Positions 45,525-54,708 are shown, counted from the first letter of the stretch. The stretch is 64,000 bases of DNA from Bradyrhizobium sp. 1(2017) (GCF_011602485.2 NZ_CP050022.2:7460001-7524000), one strand, 5' to 3'. Translations and numbers: made by a program. Notes: generated by a model not told the origin, from the sequence alone.

Positions 45525-46496
45525 TCACATCGGCCGGTACGTCTTCACATCCGCGGGCACGTTCACGCCCAGCTTGATCTGGCCGACGGAACGGATGATG
45601 TCGTCGCCGAGGAGCTGGGCGAAGCAGGCGTAGCCCCAATCGTTCATGTGCAGGCCGTCGGCGATGACGAAGCTCTCGACCGGGATCGATTGGTTCTCGT
45701 GCCAGTCGCGCATCACCTCGAAGCGCGGGAAGATGCCGACGTGGCGAAGCTCGGCGACCTTGCCGAGCAGCGTCACCATCTTGCCGGCGCTCTCCTTGCG
45801 CTGGTTGACGGCCGGCGAATATTGCGGATCGACCAGCACGATGTCGGCGCCGCCCGCAGCCTGGATGCGGCTGATGCCGTCCTCGACCAGTTTAGCGGTC
45901 TCGCCGGGATCGAGGTTGCGCAGCACGGCGTTGGTGCCGACCTGCCAGATCACGAGATCCGGATGCACGTCGATCACCTGCGTCTGGAGGCGCTTCATCA
46001 TCTCGGGCGCATCCTCGCCGCCGACGCCGGCATTGATGACGGTGATGTCGGCGGTCGGATAGTGCCGGCGCAATTGTGCGGCGAGACGGTTCGGATAGTT
46101 GAAGTCCGGCGAGCTCGCACCGAAACCTGCGGTCGACGACGAGCCGAACGCGACGATGACGACGGGCTGGCCGGCGACGAGCTTGCTTGCGACATGCGGC
46201 AGCGAGCCCATCGCCTTCGAGGCGCCCTTCGGCGGCAGGCAGGGCACGCGGCTGAAGATGTCGCCGGCGGATTTTGCGACCTCCTTCACCTTGTCGATGG
46301 CCCGCGCCGCGACGCCGCGGTGTTCGGGGGACGTCGCTGCGACGGTGGTTTGGGAGGGCGCCGCGGACGCGGGATCAGCCGCTTGCGCGGCGTGCGTCTG
46401 CGCGCCGGCCTGCGAAGCGGGCATCAGCAACAACAGCATCGCCGCTGCGGGCGCAGCCAGCCATGGCGTCAGGCAAAAAGGGCGGAGAGAACTCAT
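45525..46496 (-). CDS. Secreted SGNH/GDSL hydrolase, catalytic residues intact
   Basis: A 323-residue exported protein with N-terminal signal sequence and an Ala/Thr-rich linker. The SGNH blocks are complete: nucleophile serine in VIVAFGSSSTAGFG, block II glycine in VINAGVGGEDAPE, block III Asn in IWQVGTNAVL, and block V Asp/His in DGLHMNDWG. It is the third gene after opgC and the other SGNH protein, 12 bases apart. It probably transfers or removes acyl groups on a periplasmic glycan. Confidence 0.85.
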   Translation of the reverse strand: MSSLRPFCLTPWLAAPAAAMLLLLMPASQAGAQTHAAQAADPASAAPSQTTVAATSPEHRGVAARAIDKVKEVAKSAGDIFSRVPCLPPKGASKAMGSLPHVASKLVAGQPVVIVAFGSSSTAGFGASSPDFNYPNRLAAQLRRHYPTADITVINAGVGGEDAPEMMKRLQTQVIDVHPDLVIWQVGTNAVLRNLDPGETAKLVEDGISRIQAAGGADIVLVDPQYSPAVNQRKESAGKMVTLLGKVAELRHVGIFPRFEVMRDWHENQSIPVESFVIADGLHMNDWGYACFAQLLGDDIIRSVGQIKLGVNVPADVKTYRPM

Positions 46497-46508
46497 TAAC
46501 GCTAGACC

Positions 46509-47288
46509 TCAATTTTGCTGCTGGGCCGGCTCCAGATGGGCAGCGTCGATCACGAATTGTGCCAACGCCCGGCCAAGGCAATCATGGACCTGTTTCGCCA
46601 GCTCGGGCCCGCGGGACGGGTTGAACAGGTCGAACTGGCCCTGATCATTCCACTGCCTCATGATCGCGAAACGGTCAAACAGCGGGATATCATGCTCCTG
46701 CGCCACTACCCGCATGTTGTCGAGGTATGGCGGCACCGAGATCATGGTTTCGGTACGCGGGCTGTACTGCAAATTCATCAAGACGACGTCGGCCCCTGCC
46801 TTTTGCAACGCAGTAACCCCTTCGGTCACTGCGCCGCGAAAATCGTCGGGATCGATGGCGCGGATAGCATCCACGGTCCCGGTCTGCCAGATGACCAAAG
46901 TAGGCGTTTTTGCTTCCATCAGCTTAACGAAAGTCGCCGCGGTCTCCTCTGCTGTCTTCTTGCTCTGTATTTCTACGGAGACGTGCACCGCCTCCGAGGG
47001 GGGCAGCTTGTCCTTGAGGCTCGCCTCCATGCGCGCCGGATATGAGCTGCTCTCCGAGGATGGAATCGTCGTCGAGCGGCTGCCGATGACCAGGATCTCC
47101 AGCGGCTTGCCGGCCTTGACGGCATCGGCGACCTTGGGAAGCTGGCTTTCGCTGGTCAGCAGATAGGACGGCAATTCGCACGCAGGGGGCACGGCGGAGG
47201 CCGCAGGCGCAGCATCGCCCGCGCGCGCCGTGGGCGCGGCGAGGCTACCGCATAGCAGGATCAGGCTCAGGAGAACCTTCGCCTTCAT
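46509..47288 (-). CDS. Secreted SGNH-fold paralogue, catalytic residues apparently lost
   Basis: A 259-residue protein with a signal peptide (LLSLILLCGSLAAPTARA). It aligns with the protein encoded downstream (EILVIGSRSTT vs VIVAFGSSSTA; LVIWQTGTVDAIRAIDP vs LVIWQVGTNAVLRNLDP; LMNLQYSPR vs LVDPQYSPA). However, block II lacks its glycine, block III has Val where the catalytic Asn should be, and the C-terminal Asp-x-x-His is replaced by FNPSRGPELAK. It is probably a non-catalytic partner. The start overlaps the opgC stop as TGATG. Confidence 0.8.
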   Translation of the reverse strand: MKAKVLLSLILLCGSLAAPTARAGDAAPAASAVPPACELPSYLLTSESQLPKVADAVKAGKPLEILVIGSRSTTIPSSESSSYPARMEASLKDKLPPSEAVHVSVEIQSKKTAEETAATFVKLMEAKTPTLVIWQTGTVDAIRAIDPDDFRGAVTEGVTALQKAGADVVLMNLQYSPRTETMISVPPYLDNMRVVAQEHDIPLFDRFAIMRQWNDQGQFDLFNPSRGPELAKQVHDCLGRALAQFVIDAAHLEPAQQQN

Positions 47289-48544
47289 CAGCCCCCTCCC
47301 GCCAGATCGGCGTTGCCGACGGCGTTTTTGGTTTTCGCACCGCTCTTGTCAGCTACCCGCTTGTACCATGAAATGACCCAGGCCACCCCCCACATGATCA
47401 GGATTCCGGAGAGACTAATCAACGCATGCATGGCTGCGCCGCCCGAGACTTCGGCCAGGATGAAATGGCCGGCGAACGCCAGGAAGACGCCGAGGCAGAA
47501 TATCTCGAGGGAATGCTGGCCGCACAGGATCAGGGGCCGCAGCCAGGGCGATTTCAGGCCCGGCCAGGTCCGCGGCAGGAAGCGCACGGTGAGCGCGGCC
47601 AGCGCCAGGAAATGCGTGAAACGCAGAACGTCGAGATCTGTCTTGTCGATCGGATACATCCATTGCTCGATGCGCTTCGGCATCAGGAGGCCGAGCTGCG
47701 GCACGTACCAGGTCAGCGTCACGTAAAATGCCGCGACGAGGTAGGCGATCGAGATCCACATCGTCACCGGTGACGCCAGGATACGCGACATGCGCCGCGC
47801 GCCTCCCAGCGCACACCAGGCGCCGAAGACGAACAGCAATTGCCAGGCGAAGGGATTGAAGGCCCAGAAGCCGTTCGGATATGCCGAAAGATAAAGATCG
47901 TATTCCCAGGTAACCGCGTAGAGCACGACCGAAAGGCCGAGCGTGACGTCGGGCCGCCACTTCATCGACCACAGGATCAGCGGCAGCGCCAGCATCAGAA
48001 CGATGTAGAGCGGCAGCACGTCCATGTTGACGGGACGGAAGCGCAGCAGCAGCGCCTGCACGATGGTGACGTCGGGCTGCTTGAGGAAATCCAGGATTCC
48101 CATCTCTTCGGTGTAGAGCGGGTTTTCGAAGCTGGTCGCGACATAGGAGATTTCGGCGAGGAAGATGGTGAACAGGAAGACGTGGGCGACATAGATCTGC
48201 CAGACGCGCCGCAGGATGCGCGCGGTGGCGATGACGACGCCGCTCTCCAGCATCGCCCGACCATAGACGAAGGCGGCGGTGTAGCCGGAGATGAAGATGA
48301 AGATCTCGGTGGCGTCGCTGAAGCCGTAATTGCGGATGGTGAACCAGGTCAGCAGGCTGGGCGGCAGGTGGTCGATGAAGATCAGCCAGAGCGCCAGCCC
48401 GCGGAACAGATCGAGCCGCAGTTCGCGCTCGCCGATGGCCGGCAGCGTGATGGCCGGCGCGGCGGCGCGGGGCTTGGTGCCTGCGGGTTTGGCACCCGCG
48501 GTTCCCGCGATCGTCGATCCCGTCACTTGGTCGGCAATGGTCAT
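47288..48544 (-). CDS. opgC: OpgC-family membrane acyltransferase
   Basis: A 418-residue integral membrane protein with about ten helices. The OpgC signature is at the N-terminus (ELRLDLFRGLALWLIFIDHL), followed by YGFSDATEIFIFISGYTAA. OpgC adds succinyl or other acyl groups to osmoregulated periplasmic glucans. A flexible Ala/Pro-rich tail of 35 residues precedes the first helix. Start ATG 48544 is preferred over the open frame to 48727. It is translationally coupled to two secreted SGNH proteins. Confidence 0.9.
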   Translation of the reverse strand: MTIADQVTGSTIAGTAGAKPAGTKPRAAAPAITLPAIGERELRLDLFRGLALWLIFIDHLPPSLLTWFTIRNYGFSDATEIFIFISGYTAAFVYGRAMLESGVVIATARILRRVWQIYVAHVFLFTIFLAEISYVATSFENPLYTEEMGILDFLKQPDVTIVQALLLRFRPVNMDVLPLYIVLMLALPLILWSMKWRPDVTLGLSVVLYAVTWEYDLYLSAYPNGFWAFNPFAWQLLFVFGAWCALGGARRMSRILASPVTMWISIAYLVAAFYVTLTWYVPQLGLLMPKRIEQWMYPIDKTDLDVLRFTHFLALAALTVRFLPRTWPGLKSPWLRPLILCGQHSLEIFCLGVFLAFAGHFILAEVSGGAAMHALISLSGILIMWGVAWVISWYKRVADKSGAKTKNAVGNADLAGGG

Positions 48545-48725
48545 CGGGACCCAAAAACCCTTCCGCAAATCGCGACGTGTCAGGCAGTGTACCGGTCCGG
48601 CCGATGTCTCGCAAAGCGGCCGGATCACATCGAGGTGTCCTTCCCCGCGAATTCTGGCGGGACGATGTCGCCAAAGCCGTGTTGCGGCGTTTGGTTCCCA
48701 GCCGGGATTCGGTATGATGACCACC

Positions 48726-49118
48726 ATGTACCGCGCCGTGACCCGCCAGATCGAAGTGACCGTCGAGCCGAACTTTGTTCCGGAGCAGTCGTCGCCGGAC
48801 CGCTCCCGCTATTTCTGGTCCTACACCATCGTCATCATCAATTCCGGCGGGGAGACCGTGCAGCTGAAGACGCGGCACTGGATCATCACCGACGCCTCCG
48901 GCCGCCAGCAGGAGGTGAAGGGCGAGGGTGTGGTCGGCGAGCAGCCGATCCTGGCCCCCGGCGAGCGCTTCGAATACACCTCCGGCGTCCCGCTCACGAC
49001 CGCCTCCGGCTTCATGACCGGGCGTTACCAGATGGTCAGCGAAAGCGGCGAACGCTTCGAGATCGACGTGCCGACGTTCTCGCTCGACAGCCCCGACAAC
49101 AAGCGGGTGTTGAATTAG
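48726..49118 (+). CDS. apaG: ApaG family protein
   Basis: A 130-residue beta-sandwich protein (fibronectin type III-like). MYRAVTRQIEVTVEPNFVPE at the start and YQMVSESGERFEIDVPTFSL at the end match the ApaG family, which is associated with magnesium/cobalt effects and diadenosine-nucleotide metabolism; the true biochemical role is unclear. Start ATG 48726 is preferred; in-frame ATGs lie at 48714 and 48717. Confidence 0.93.
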   Translation: MYRAVTRQIEVTVEPNFVPEQSSPDRSRYFWSYTIVIINSGGETVQLKTRHWIITDASGRQQEVKGEGVVGEQPILAPGERFEYTSGVPLTTASGFMTGRYQMVSESGERFEIDVPTFSLDSPDNKRVLN

Positions 49119-49122
49119 CCTC

Positions 49123-49229
49123 CAGTGTCATTCCCCGCGCAGGCGGAGAATCCAGTACGCCGCAGCCCATCGATTGAATCGCAACCCTCTCGGAGTACTG
49201 GATCGCCCGATCAAGCCGGGCGATGACAC
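49123..49229. repeat. Palindromic intergenic element after apaG
   Basis: Outer arms GTGTCAT (49123-49129) and ATGACAC (49223-49229), with inner arms AATCCAGTAC and GTACTGGAT, and a core GATCGCCCGATCAAGCCGGGCGATGAC. It directly precedes another palindromic element. Confidence 0.7.
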
Positions 49230-49256
49230 CGCGTATGTGGCGTGCCGCTTCTCCGT

Positions 49257-49343
49257 CGTCATTGCGAGCGCAGCGAAGCAATCCAGAATCCCTCCGTCGA
49301 GACAGTCTGGATTGCTTCGTCGCAAGGGCTCCTCGCAATGACG
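49257..49343. repeat. Palindromic element (CGTCATTGCGAG family), copy 3
   Basis: Perfect 12-bp outer arms, CGTCATTGCGAG at 49257-49268 and CTCGCAATGACG at 49332-49343, with inner arms AAGCAATCCAGA and TCTGGATTGCTT. This copy is the shortest of the three and lacks the extra hairpin seen at 38283. It lies between the convergent apaG and hslO genes. Confidence 0.87.
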
Positions 49344-49353
49344 GACGATAGGT

Positions 49354-50361
49354 TTACGCGTCCTCGACGCCCGCTTCATCCGGCGTGAACTGATAGACCG
49401 AGCTGCAGAACTCGCAGGTCACCACGACCTTGTCGTCCTTGACCATCGCGGCGCGGTCGTCGGACGAGAAGCTCTTGAGCATGGCGGCAACCGCATCCCG
49501 CGAGCAGGAGCATTGCGCCCTCAGCGACAGCGGGTTGAACACGCGCACGCCGCGCTCGTGAAACAGACGGAACAACAGCCGCTCGCCGGACAGCTCGGGA
49601 TCGATCAACTCGACGTCCTCGACCGTCTCGATCAGCGAACGCGCCTCGACCCAGGCGTCGTCTTCAGCGACGCTGTGCACCTCGGTGCCTTCGGGCGCGT
49701 CACCGGGATGCAGATCGGCCTGCCGCGCGCGCTCCGGCGCCTTCGGCAGAAACTGCATCAGCATGCCGCCGGCACGCCAGCGATGCTTGCCGCCGTCGCT
49801 CGAGCGCCATTCCTCGCCGACCGCAAGGCGCACGCGCGTCGGGATCTGCTCGGAGCGCAGGAAATATTCGTGGGCAGCCTCTTCCAGACCGCCGCCGTCG
49901 AGCGCAACCAGGCCCTGGTAGCGACTCATGTCGGGGCCCTGGTCGATGGTCATGGCGAGATGGCCGCGGCCGAGCAGCGCGCCGGAATCCCTGACGTCTC
50001 CAAGCCGCGCGGCATCGTAGCGCGCGTAGGCACGCAAGCGATCCGGCGCCGTGTAATCGACGACCAGGAACGACACCGGACCGTCGGTCTGGGCTTGAAG
50101 AATGAAGCGCCCCTCGAATTTCAGCGCCGAGCCGAGCAGCGTCGTCAGCACGATGGCCTCACCGAGCAGCTTGCCGACGGGCGCGGGATAATCGTGCTTG
50201 GTCAGGATCTCGTCGAGCGCAGGGCCAAGCCGCACCAGGCGACCGCGCACGTCGAGCGCATCGACCTCGTAGGGCAGCACGGCGTCATCGATCGGAACCG
50301 CTGATGGTGCGCGAACCGGGCCTTCCAGCCCGGTTTTCATGTCAGGAGATTGGGAAACCAT
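49354..50361 (-). CDS. hslO: Hsp33 redox-regulated chaperone
   Basis: A 335-residue holdase activated by oxidation. The C-terminal zinc centre has the paired motif CSCS ... CEFC (QCSCSRDAV and VVTCEFCSSVYQF), in which the cysteines form disulfides under oxidative stress. A 25-residue N-terminal extension precedes the usual start of the fold. It lies downstream of argF on the same strand, 258 bases away with a palindromic element between. Confidence 0.95.
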   Translation of the reverse strand: MVSQSPDMKTGLEGPVRAPSAVPIDDAVLPYEVDALDVRGRLVRLGPALDEILTKHDYPAPVGKLLGEAIVLTTLLGSALKFEGRFILQAQTDGPVSFLVVDYTAPDRLRAYARYDAARLGDVRDSGALLGRGHLAMTIDQGPDMSRYQGLVALDGGGLEEAAHEYFLRSEQIPTRVRLAVGEEWRSSDGGKHRWRAGGMLMQFLPKAPERARQADLHPGDAPEGTEVHSVAEDDAWVEARSLIETVEDVELIDPELSGERLLFRLFHERGVRVFNPLSLRAQCSCSRDAVAAMLKSFSSDDRAAMVKDDKVVVTCEFCSSVYQFTPDEAGVEDA

Positions 50362-50423
50362 GGCGCTCTATCTGGGGTCGGAGGTGGGGGATTGGAAGGG
50401 GGCGTGGCGCGGCCTCAAACTCA

Positions 50424-50580
50424 GTGTCGTCCCGGGGCGCGCAACGCGCGAGCCCGGGACCCATAGCCACAGGACCATGTTATCGCTGGCGATGACAACT
50501 CCGAGTCTTCGCCACACGACTGCCTGTGGCTATGGGTCCCGGATCGGCGCGCCGCTGTGCGGCGCTTGTCCGGGACGACA
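50424..50580. repeat. Palindromic intergenic element (GTCGTCCCGG family), copy 3
   Basis: Outer arms TGTCGTCCCGG and CCGGGACGACA; inner arms CCATAGCCACAGG and CCTGTGGCTATGG; plus small side hairpins GCGCGCAACGCGC and GCGCCGCTGTGCGGCGC. It lies in the argF-hslO gap. Confidence 0.8.
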
Positions 50581-50619
50581 GCGGATAATGGGGCCGGCGA
50601 CGCAGCCCCACCACCGAGA

Positions 50620-51543
50620 TCACTTCACCGCGTCAAAGCACCAGGCCAGAATGCCCTTCTGCGCGTGCAGACGGTTTTCTGCCTCGTCGAACACGACCGA
50701 TTGCGGGCCGTCGATCACTTCGTCCGTGACCTCCTCGCCGCGATGAGCGGGCAGGCAGTGCATGAACAGCGCGTCGGGCTTGGCCAGCGACATCAGCTTG
50801 GAATTGACCTGATAGGGCTTGAGCACGTTGTGACGATGCTCGCCTTCCTTGTCGCCCATCGACACCCAGGTATCGGTGACGACGCAATCGGCGCCCTTCA
50901 CGGCGGCCTCGGGATCGGAGCCGAGCACGATCGGCGCGTTGGTCGCCTTGATCCAGTCGCGCATCACCTTCTTGGGGGCGAGCTCCGGCGGCGTCGCGAC
51001 ATTAAGCTGGAACTTGAAGCGCTCGGCGGCGTGAGCCCAGGATGCCAGCACGTTGTTGTCGTCGCCGGTCCAGGCCACCGTCTTGCCCTCGATGGGGCCG
51101 CGATGCTCCTCGTAGGTCATGAGGTCGGCCATCACCTGGCAGGGATGCGAGCGCCGCGTCAGGCCGTTGATGACGGGCACGGTCGCATGGGCAGCAAGCT
51201 CCAGCAGCGCCTCGTGATTAAGGATGCGGATCATGATGGCGTCGACATAGCGCGACAGCACACGCGCGGTGTCGGCGATGGTCTCGCCGCGACCGAGCTG
51301 CATCTCGGCGCCGGTGAGCATGATCGGCTCGCCGCCGAGCTGGCGCATGGCCACATCGAACGACACCCGCGTCCGCGTCGAGGGGCGCTCGAAGATCATC
51401 GCCAGCGTCTTGCCTTCGAGCGGCCGGACCGGCTGGTGCGCCTTCTGCTTCGCCTTCATGGCGGAGGATGCGGCGAGCATGCGCTTGAGCTCCGACAACG
51501 GGAGCTCGTTGATGTCGAGGAAGTGTTTCGGCGAGTTGCTCAT
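50620..51543 (-). CDS. argF: Ornithine carbamoyltransferase
   Basis: A 307-residue enzyme that makes citrulline from ornithine and carbamoyl phosphate in arginine synthesis. The carbamoyl-phosphate site is in [15 protein letters not shown], a further site HPCQVMADL, and the ornithine-binding segment [15 protein letters not shown] with the catalytic cysteine. Start ATG 51543 overlaps the argD stop as TGATG. Confidence 0.97.
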   Translation of the reverse strand: MSNSPKHFLDINELPLSELKRMLAASSAMKAKQKAHQPVRPLEGKTLAMIFERPSTRTRVSFDVAMRQLGGEPIMLTGAEMQLGRGETIADTARVLSRYVDAIMIRILNHEALLELAAHATVPVINGLTRRSHPCQVMADLMTYEEHRGPIEGKTVAWTGDDNNVLASWAHAAERFKFQLNVATPPELAPKKVMRDWIKATNAPIVLGSDPEAAVKGADCVVTDTWVSMGDKEGEHRHNVLKPYQVNSKLMSLAKPDALFMHCLPAHRGEEVTDEVIDGPQSVVFDEAENRLHAQKGILAWCFDAVK

Positions 51544-52751
51544 CAGCTTGCCGCCCGCTTGGTCTGACTGGACGAGATCGCTGCGCAGGCACGCTCGAGC
51601 CGCCCGACGCTGTCCTCGATCTCGGCCTCGGTGACGATCAGAGGCGGCAGGAAGCGCACGACATTGTCGCCGGCGCCGACGGTGAGCAGCTTTTCGTTGC
51701 GCAAGGCGGCGACGAGATCGCCCGACGGCACCACCGCCTTGATACCGATCAGGAGACCCTCGCCGCGGACTTCGCTGACGACATCGGGATGACGATCGAT
51801 CACGGAGGCGAGCTTCTGCTTCAGCAACAGCGACATCTTCTGCACGTGATCGAAGAAGCCGGGCTTGAGCATGACGTCGAGCACGGCGTTCGCAGCCGAT
51901 ATCGCGAGCGGATTGCCGCCGAAGGTCGAACCGTGCGAGCCGGGACCCATGCCGGAAGCCGCCTCAGCGGTCGCCAGCACCGCGCCGATCGGGAAGCCGC
52001 CGCCAAGCGCTTTGGCCAGCGACATCACGTCAGGCGTGACGCCTGTGCGCCTATAGGCAAAGAGATCGCCGGTGCGGCCCATGCCGGTCTGGACCTCGTC
52101 GAAGGCGAGCAGCAAGCCCTTCTCGTCGCAAAGCTGGCGCAGCGCTTTGAGGAAGGCCGGCGTTGACGAACGCACGCCGCCCTCGCCCTGGATCGGCTCG
52201 ATCAGGATGCCGGCTGTCTGCGGACCGATCGCTTTCTTCACGGCCTCGATATCGCCGTGCGCGACCTGGTCGAAGCCGTCCATCGGCGGGCCGAAACCTT
52301 CGAGATATTTTGCGGATCCCGTCGCGGCCAGCGTTGCCAGCGTGCGGCCGTGGAAGGCGCCTTCGAAGGTGATGATGCGATAACGTTCCGGATGGCCCTT
52401 GGAGAAGTGATGATGGCGGACCAGCTTGACCACACCTTCCAGCGCCTCCGCACCGGAATTGCAGAAGAAAACGAAGTCGGCAAAGCTCTCATGGCACAGA
52501 CGCGCAGCGAGCTTCTCGCCGTCCGGGCTCTGGAACAGGTTCGACATGTGCCAGAGCTTCGTCGCCTGCTCCTGCAAGGCCTTGACCAGCGCCGGATGAC
52601 AATGGCCGAGCGCGTTCACCGCAACACCCGACGTGAAATCGAGATAGCGATCGCCATTGGTCGCAATCAGCCAGCAGCCCTCGCCGCGCTCGAAACCAAG
52701 GTCGGCCCTGGCAAAAACGGGAAGCAGATGCGGCGCGGCGCTGTTGGTCAT
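51543..52751 (-). CDS. argD: Acetylornithine aminotransferase
   Basis: A 402-residue class III PLP aminotransferase that converts N-acetylglutamate semialdehyde to N-acetylornithine (and often succinyl-diaminopimelate too). [37 protein letters not shown] and the PLP lysine in [15 protein letters not shown] are diagnostic. Start ATG 52751 ([13 protein letters not shown]) is favoured; the frame runs on to 52862 through a hairpin. It is divergent from gcrA. Confidence 0.96.
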   Translation of the reverse strand: MTNSAAPHLLPVFARADLGFERGEGCWLIATNGDRYLDFTSGVAVNALGHCHPALVKALQEQATKLWHMSNLFQSPDGEKLAARLCHESFADFVFFCNSGAEALEGVVKLVRHHHFSKGHPERYRIITFEGAFHGRTLATLAATGSAKYLEGFGPPMDGFDQVAHGDIEAVKKAIGPQTAGILIEPIQGEGGVRSSTPAFLKALRQLCDEKGLLLAFDEVQTGMGRTGDLFAYRRTGVTPDVMSLAKALGGGFPIGAVLATAEAASGMGPGSHGSTFGGNPLAISAANAVLDVMLKPGFFDHVQKMSLLLKQKLASVIDRHPDVVSEVRGEGLLIGIKAVVPSGDLVAALRNEKLLTVGAGDNVVRFLPPLIVTEAEIEDSVGRLERACAAISSSQTKRAAS

Positions 52752-52839
52752 GATCATCACTTGGATGTTGAATTTGGACGTTGAGACCTGCCTGGCATGC
52801 CTTGCGCAGCGCACCATCGACCGGTCCGGAAAACGAAAC

Positions 52840-52862
52840 GTGCCGCCTTTTAAGGGCGGCAC
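52840..52862 (-). promoter_or_regulatory. Perfect hairpin in the argD leader
   Basis: GTGCCGCC at 52840-52847 and GGCGGCAC at 52855-52862 form an 8-bp stem around a 7-base loop about 90 bases ahead of the argD start. Followed on the minus strand by a moderately T-rich GTTTCGTTTTCC. It could act as an attenuator or leader terminator. Confidence 0.5.
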
Positions 52863-52926
52863 GCGTCACTATCTTATGCCTGGCAAGACGGGTGTCAATG
52901 CCGCCCGGAAAGCCTGGCGAAACGCT

Positions 52927-53140
52927 GAATCCGTAGTCTTGCGGTGCCGATTTTGCGGGGTTTTCACCACGGAACATGTGGAAGCGAGTCGGCGGACTCT
53001 TGCGCGGGAGTCACGCCATATTGTAGCGTTTGGCCTGTCAGATACGACATCTCGTGCAGCGGTTCTGATCCCAAGAGTCCTCATGTACCGGCGTAAACGT
53101 TCGGGCGTTAGTCACGCGCCCGGCGAGCCTTAAGGGATTC
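52927..53140. promoter_or_regulatory. Cluster of six GANTC (CcrM methylation) sites upstream of gcrA
   Basis: GANTC occurs at 52927-52931 (GAATC), 52986-52990 (GAGTC), 52995-52999 (GACTC), 53008-53012 (GAGTC), 53075-53079 (GAGTC) and 53136-53140 (GATTC). About one would be expected by chance in 214 bp. GcrA recognises promoters carrying methylated GANTC with sigma70, so this is a likely autoregulatory or cell-cycle-responsive region. Confidence 0.7.
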
Positions 53141-53221
53141 TGGCGGCACGGGTTTTTCAAGGCTTAGGCATTCGCTGTGAGGCCCCAGGATGGCTGGCCT
53201 GGCAGCGAGGGAAAGGGTGCA

Positions 53222-53734
53222 ATGACGGTTTTGACCTGGTCCGACGATCGCGTCGAGCAGCTGAAAAAGCTCTGGGAGGCCGGACTTTCGGCCAGCCAGA
53301 TCGCGGCCGAGCTCGGCAATGTGACCCGCAATGCCGTGATCGGCAAAGTCCACAGGCTCGGCCTGTCCGGCCGCGCCAAGAGTCCGTCGTCTGCCGCGCC
53401 CCGGCCGCGCAAGGCGCGCCCGGCGCAGCATATGATGCGAGTGACCCGTCCGATCTCGCGCGGCAACACCGCGCTGGCCCAAGCCTTCGAGGTCGAGGTT
53501 GAGGCCGAGCCCGTCACCTACGACAACGTGGTGCCGATGAGCCAGCGGCTGTCGCTGCTGGAATTGAACGAGGCGACCTGCCACTGGCCGGTCGGCGATC
53601 CCTCGAGCCCGGACTTCTTCTTCTGCGGCGGCAAGGCGTTGTCCGGCCTGCCCTACTGCGCCCAGCACTCGCGCGTCGCCTATCAGCCGGCCGCCGATCG
53701 CCGGCGTGCACCGGCCAAGCCGAGCACGCGGTGA
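53222..53734 (+). CDS. gcrA: GcrA cell cycle regulator
   Basis: A 170-residue alphaproteobacterial regulator that works with RNA polymerase sigma70 at CcrM-methylated promoters. The N-terminal domain is WSDDRVEQLKKLWEAGLSAS with the helix-turn-helix NVTRNAVIGKVHRLGLSGR. The C-terminal region is RLSLLELNEATCHWPVGDP with a Cys-containing FFFCGGKALSGLPYCAQHS motif. A basic Pro/Arg linker joins the two parts. Start ATG 53222 follows GGAAAGGG. Confidence 0.95.
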   Translation: MTVLTWSDDRVEQLKKLWEAGLSASQIAAELGNVTRNAVIGKVHRLGLSGRAKSPSSAAPRPRKARPAQHMMRVTRPISRGNTALAQAFEVEVEAEPVTYDNVVPMSQRLSLLELNEATCHWPVGDPSSPDFFFCGGKALSGLPYCAQHSRVAYQPAADRRRAPAKPSTR

Positions 53735-53805
53735 GTTAGAGCAATTCTCTGATCGACAAGACTGCAGCCGTCACACGATGACGGCTCCAACTCCTCGGTG
53801 CCATC

Positions 53806-53937
53806 CCCGCGAACGCGGGGATCCATAACCACAAGGCGCGCAATTGTTGCGCGAGATGGTCACTCCGAGTCTTCGTCAAGCCACGTCCTGTGGTTGTGGG
53901 TCCCGGGCTCGCGCAGCGCGCGCCCCGGGACGACAGC
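53806..53937. repeat. Palindromic intergenic element (CCCGCG/GTCCCGGG family), copy 4
   Basis: The ends CCCCGCGAACGCGGGG and CCCGGGCTCGCGCAGCGCGCGCCCCGGG are themselves palindromic, with the inner arms CCATAACCACAAG and CTTGTGGTTGTGG (the latter matching with one change). Convergent position between gcrA and phoB. A small perfect hairpin, GCCGTCA-CACGA-TGACGGC at 53767-53785, lies just before it. Confidence 0.72.
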
Positions 53938-53978
53938 TGAGATTGTGGACACAGCTGCCAACCAAAAGCTCGTAAACC

Positions 53979-54686
53979 TTACGTCTGCTCGGCCTTCGCG
54001 AACCGATCATCGAGCGCATAGCCTGCGCCGCGAACGGTGCGGATCGGGTCCTGCTCGCGGCCGAGATTGAGCAGCTTGCGCAGGCGGCCGATGTGGACGT
54101 CGACGGTGCGTTCGTCGATGTAGATGTCGCGGCCCCAGACGCTGTCGAGCAGCTGCTCGCGCGAGAACACGCGGCCGGGATGCTCCAGGAAGAACTCAAG
54201 CAGGCGATATTCGGTCGGGCCGAGATCGATCGGCCGGCCCGAGCGCGCCACGCGGCGCTTGTCGCGGTCGAGCTCGATGTCGCCATAGGCGAGCACGGTG
54301 GCCAGCCGCTCCGGGCTTGCCCGCCGCAGAAGGCCCTTCACGCGCGCCAGCAGCTCCGGCACCGAGAACGGCTTGACGATGTAGTCGTCGGCGCCGGTCG
54401 CGAGCCCCCGCACCCGCTCGCTCTCCTCGCCACGCGCGGTGAGCATGATGATAGGAAGCTGCTTGGTCTCGGGACGGGTGCGCAACCGCCGGCACAGCTC
54501 GATGCCCGATAGCCCCGGCAGCATCCAGTCGAGCACGATCAGATCGGGGATGTGTTCCTTGAGGCGGGTGTCGGCGTCGTCGCCGCGCATCACCGTCTCC
54601 ACGTCATAGCCGTCGCCTTCGAGGTTGTAACGCAGAAGCTCGGTGAGAGCTTCCTCGTCTTCAACCACCATAATGCGTGCGCCCAT
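53979..54686 (-). CDS. phoB: Phosphate regulon response regulator PhoB
   Basis: A 235-residue OmpR-type regulator. The receiver domain has MVVEDEEAL, the phospho-acceptor aspartate in LIVLDWMLPGLSG, and KPFSVPELLARVK. The C-terminal winged helix ends RTVDVHIGRLRKLL and VRGAGYALD. Phosphorylated by PhoR, it binds PHO boxes such as the one before pstS. It is the last gene of the pho/pst run, 22 bases after phoU. Confidence 0.96.
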   Translation of the reverse strand: MGARIMVVEDEEALTELLRYNLEGDGYDVETVMRGDDADTRLKEHIPDLIVLDWMLPGLSGIELCRRLRTRPETKQLPIIMLTARGEESERVRGLATGADDYIVKPFSVPELLARVKGLLRRASPERLATVLAYGDIELDRDKRRVARSGRPIDLGPTEYRLLEFFLEHPGRVFSREQLLDSVWGRDIYIDERTVDVHIGRLRKLLNLGREQDPIRTVRGAGYALDDRFAKAEQT

Positions 54687-54708
54687 GTGGTCGTCGCTCC
54701 TTAAGCAA

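Larger units (their letters stand above)
52752..53221. other. 470-bp divergent regulatory gap between argD and gcrA
   Basis: No credible coding sequence. It contains the argD-side hairpin (52840-52862) and six GANTC sites (52927-53140) on the gcrA side, listed separately. The base composition is less GC-biased than in the flanking genes, and promoters for both directions must lie here, though I cannot place them with confidence. Confidence 0.6.

Noticed and set aside
53767..53785. Hairpin GCCGTCA-CACGA-TGACGGC after gcrA as a terminator
   Set aside because: The stem is perfect but no T tract follows in either direction; it is more likely part of the neighbouring repeat region.
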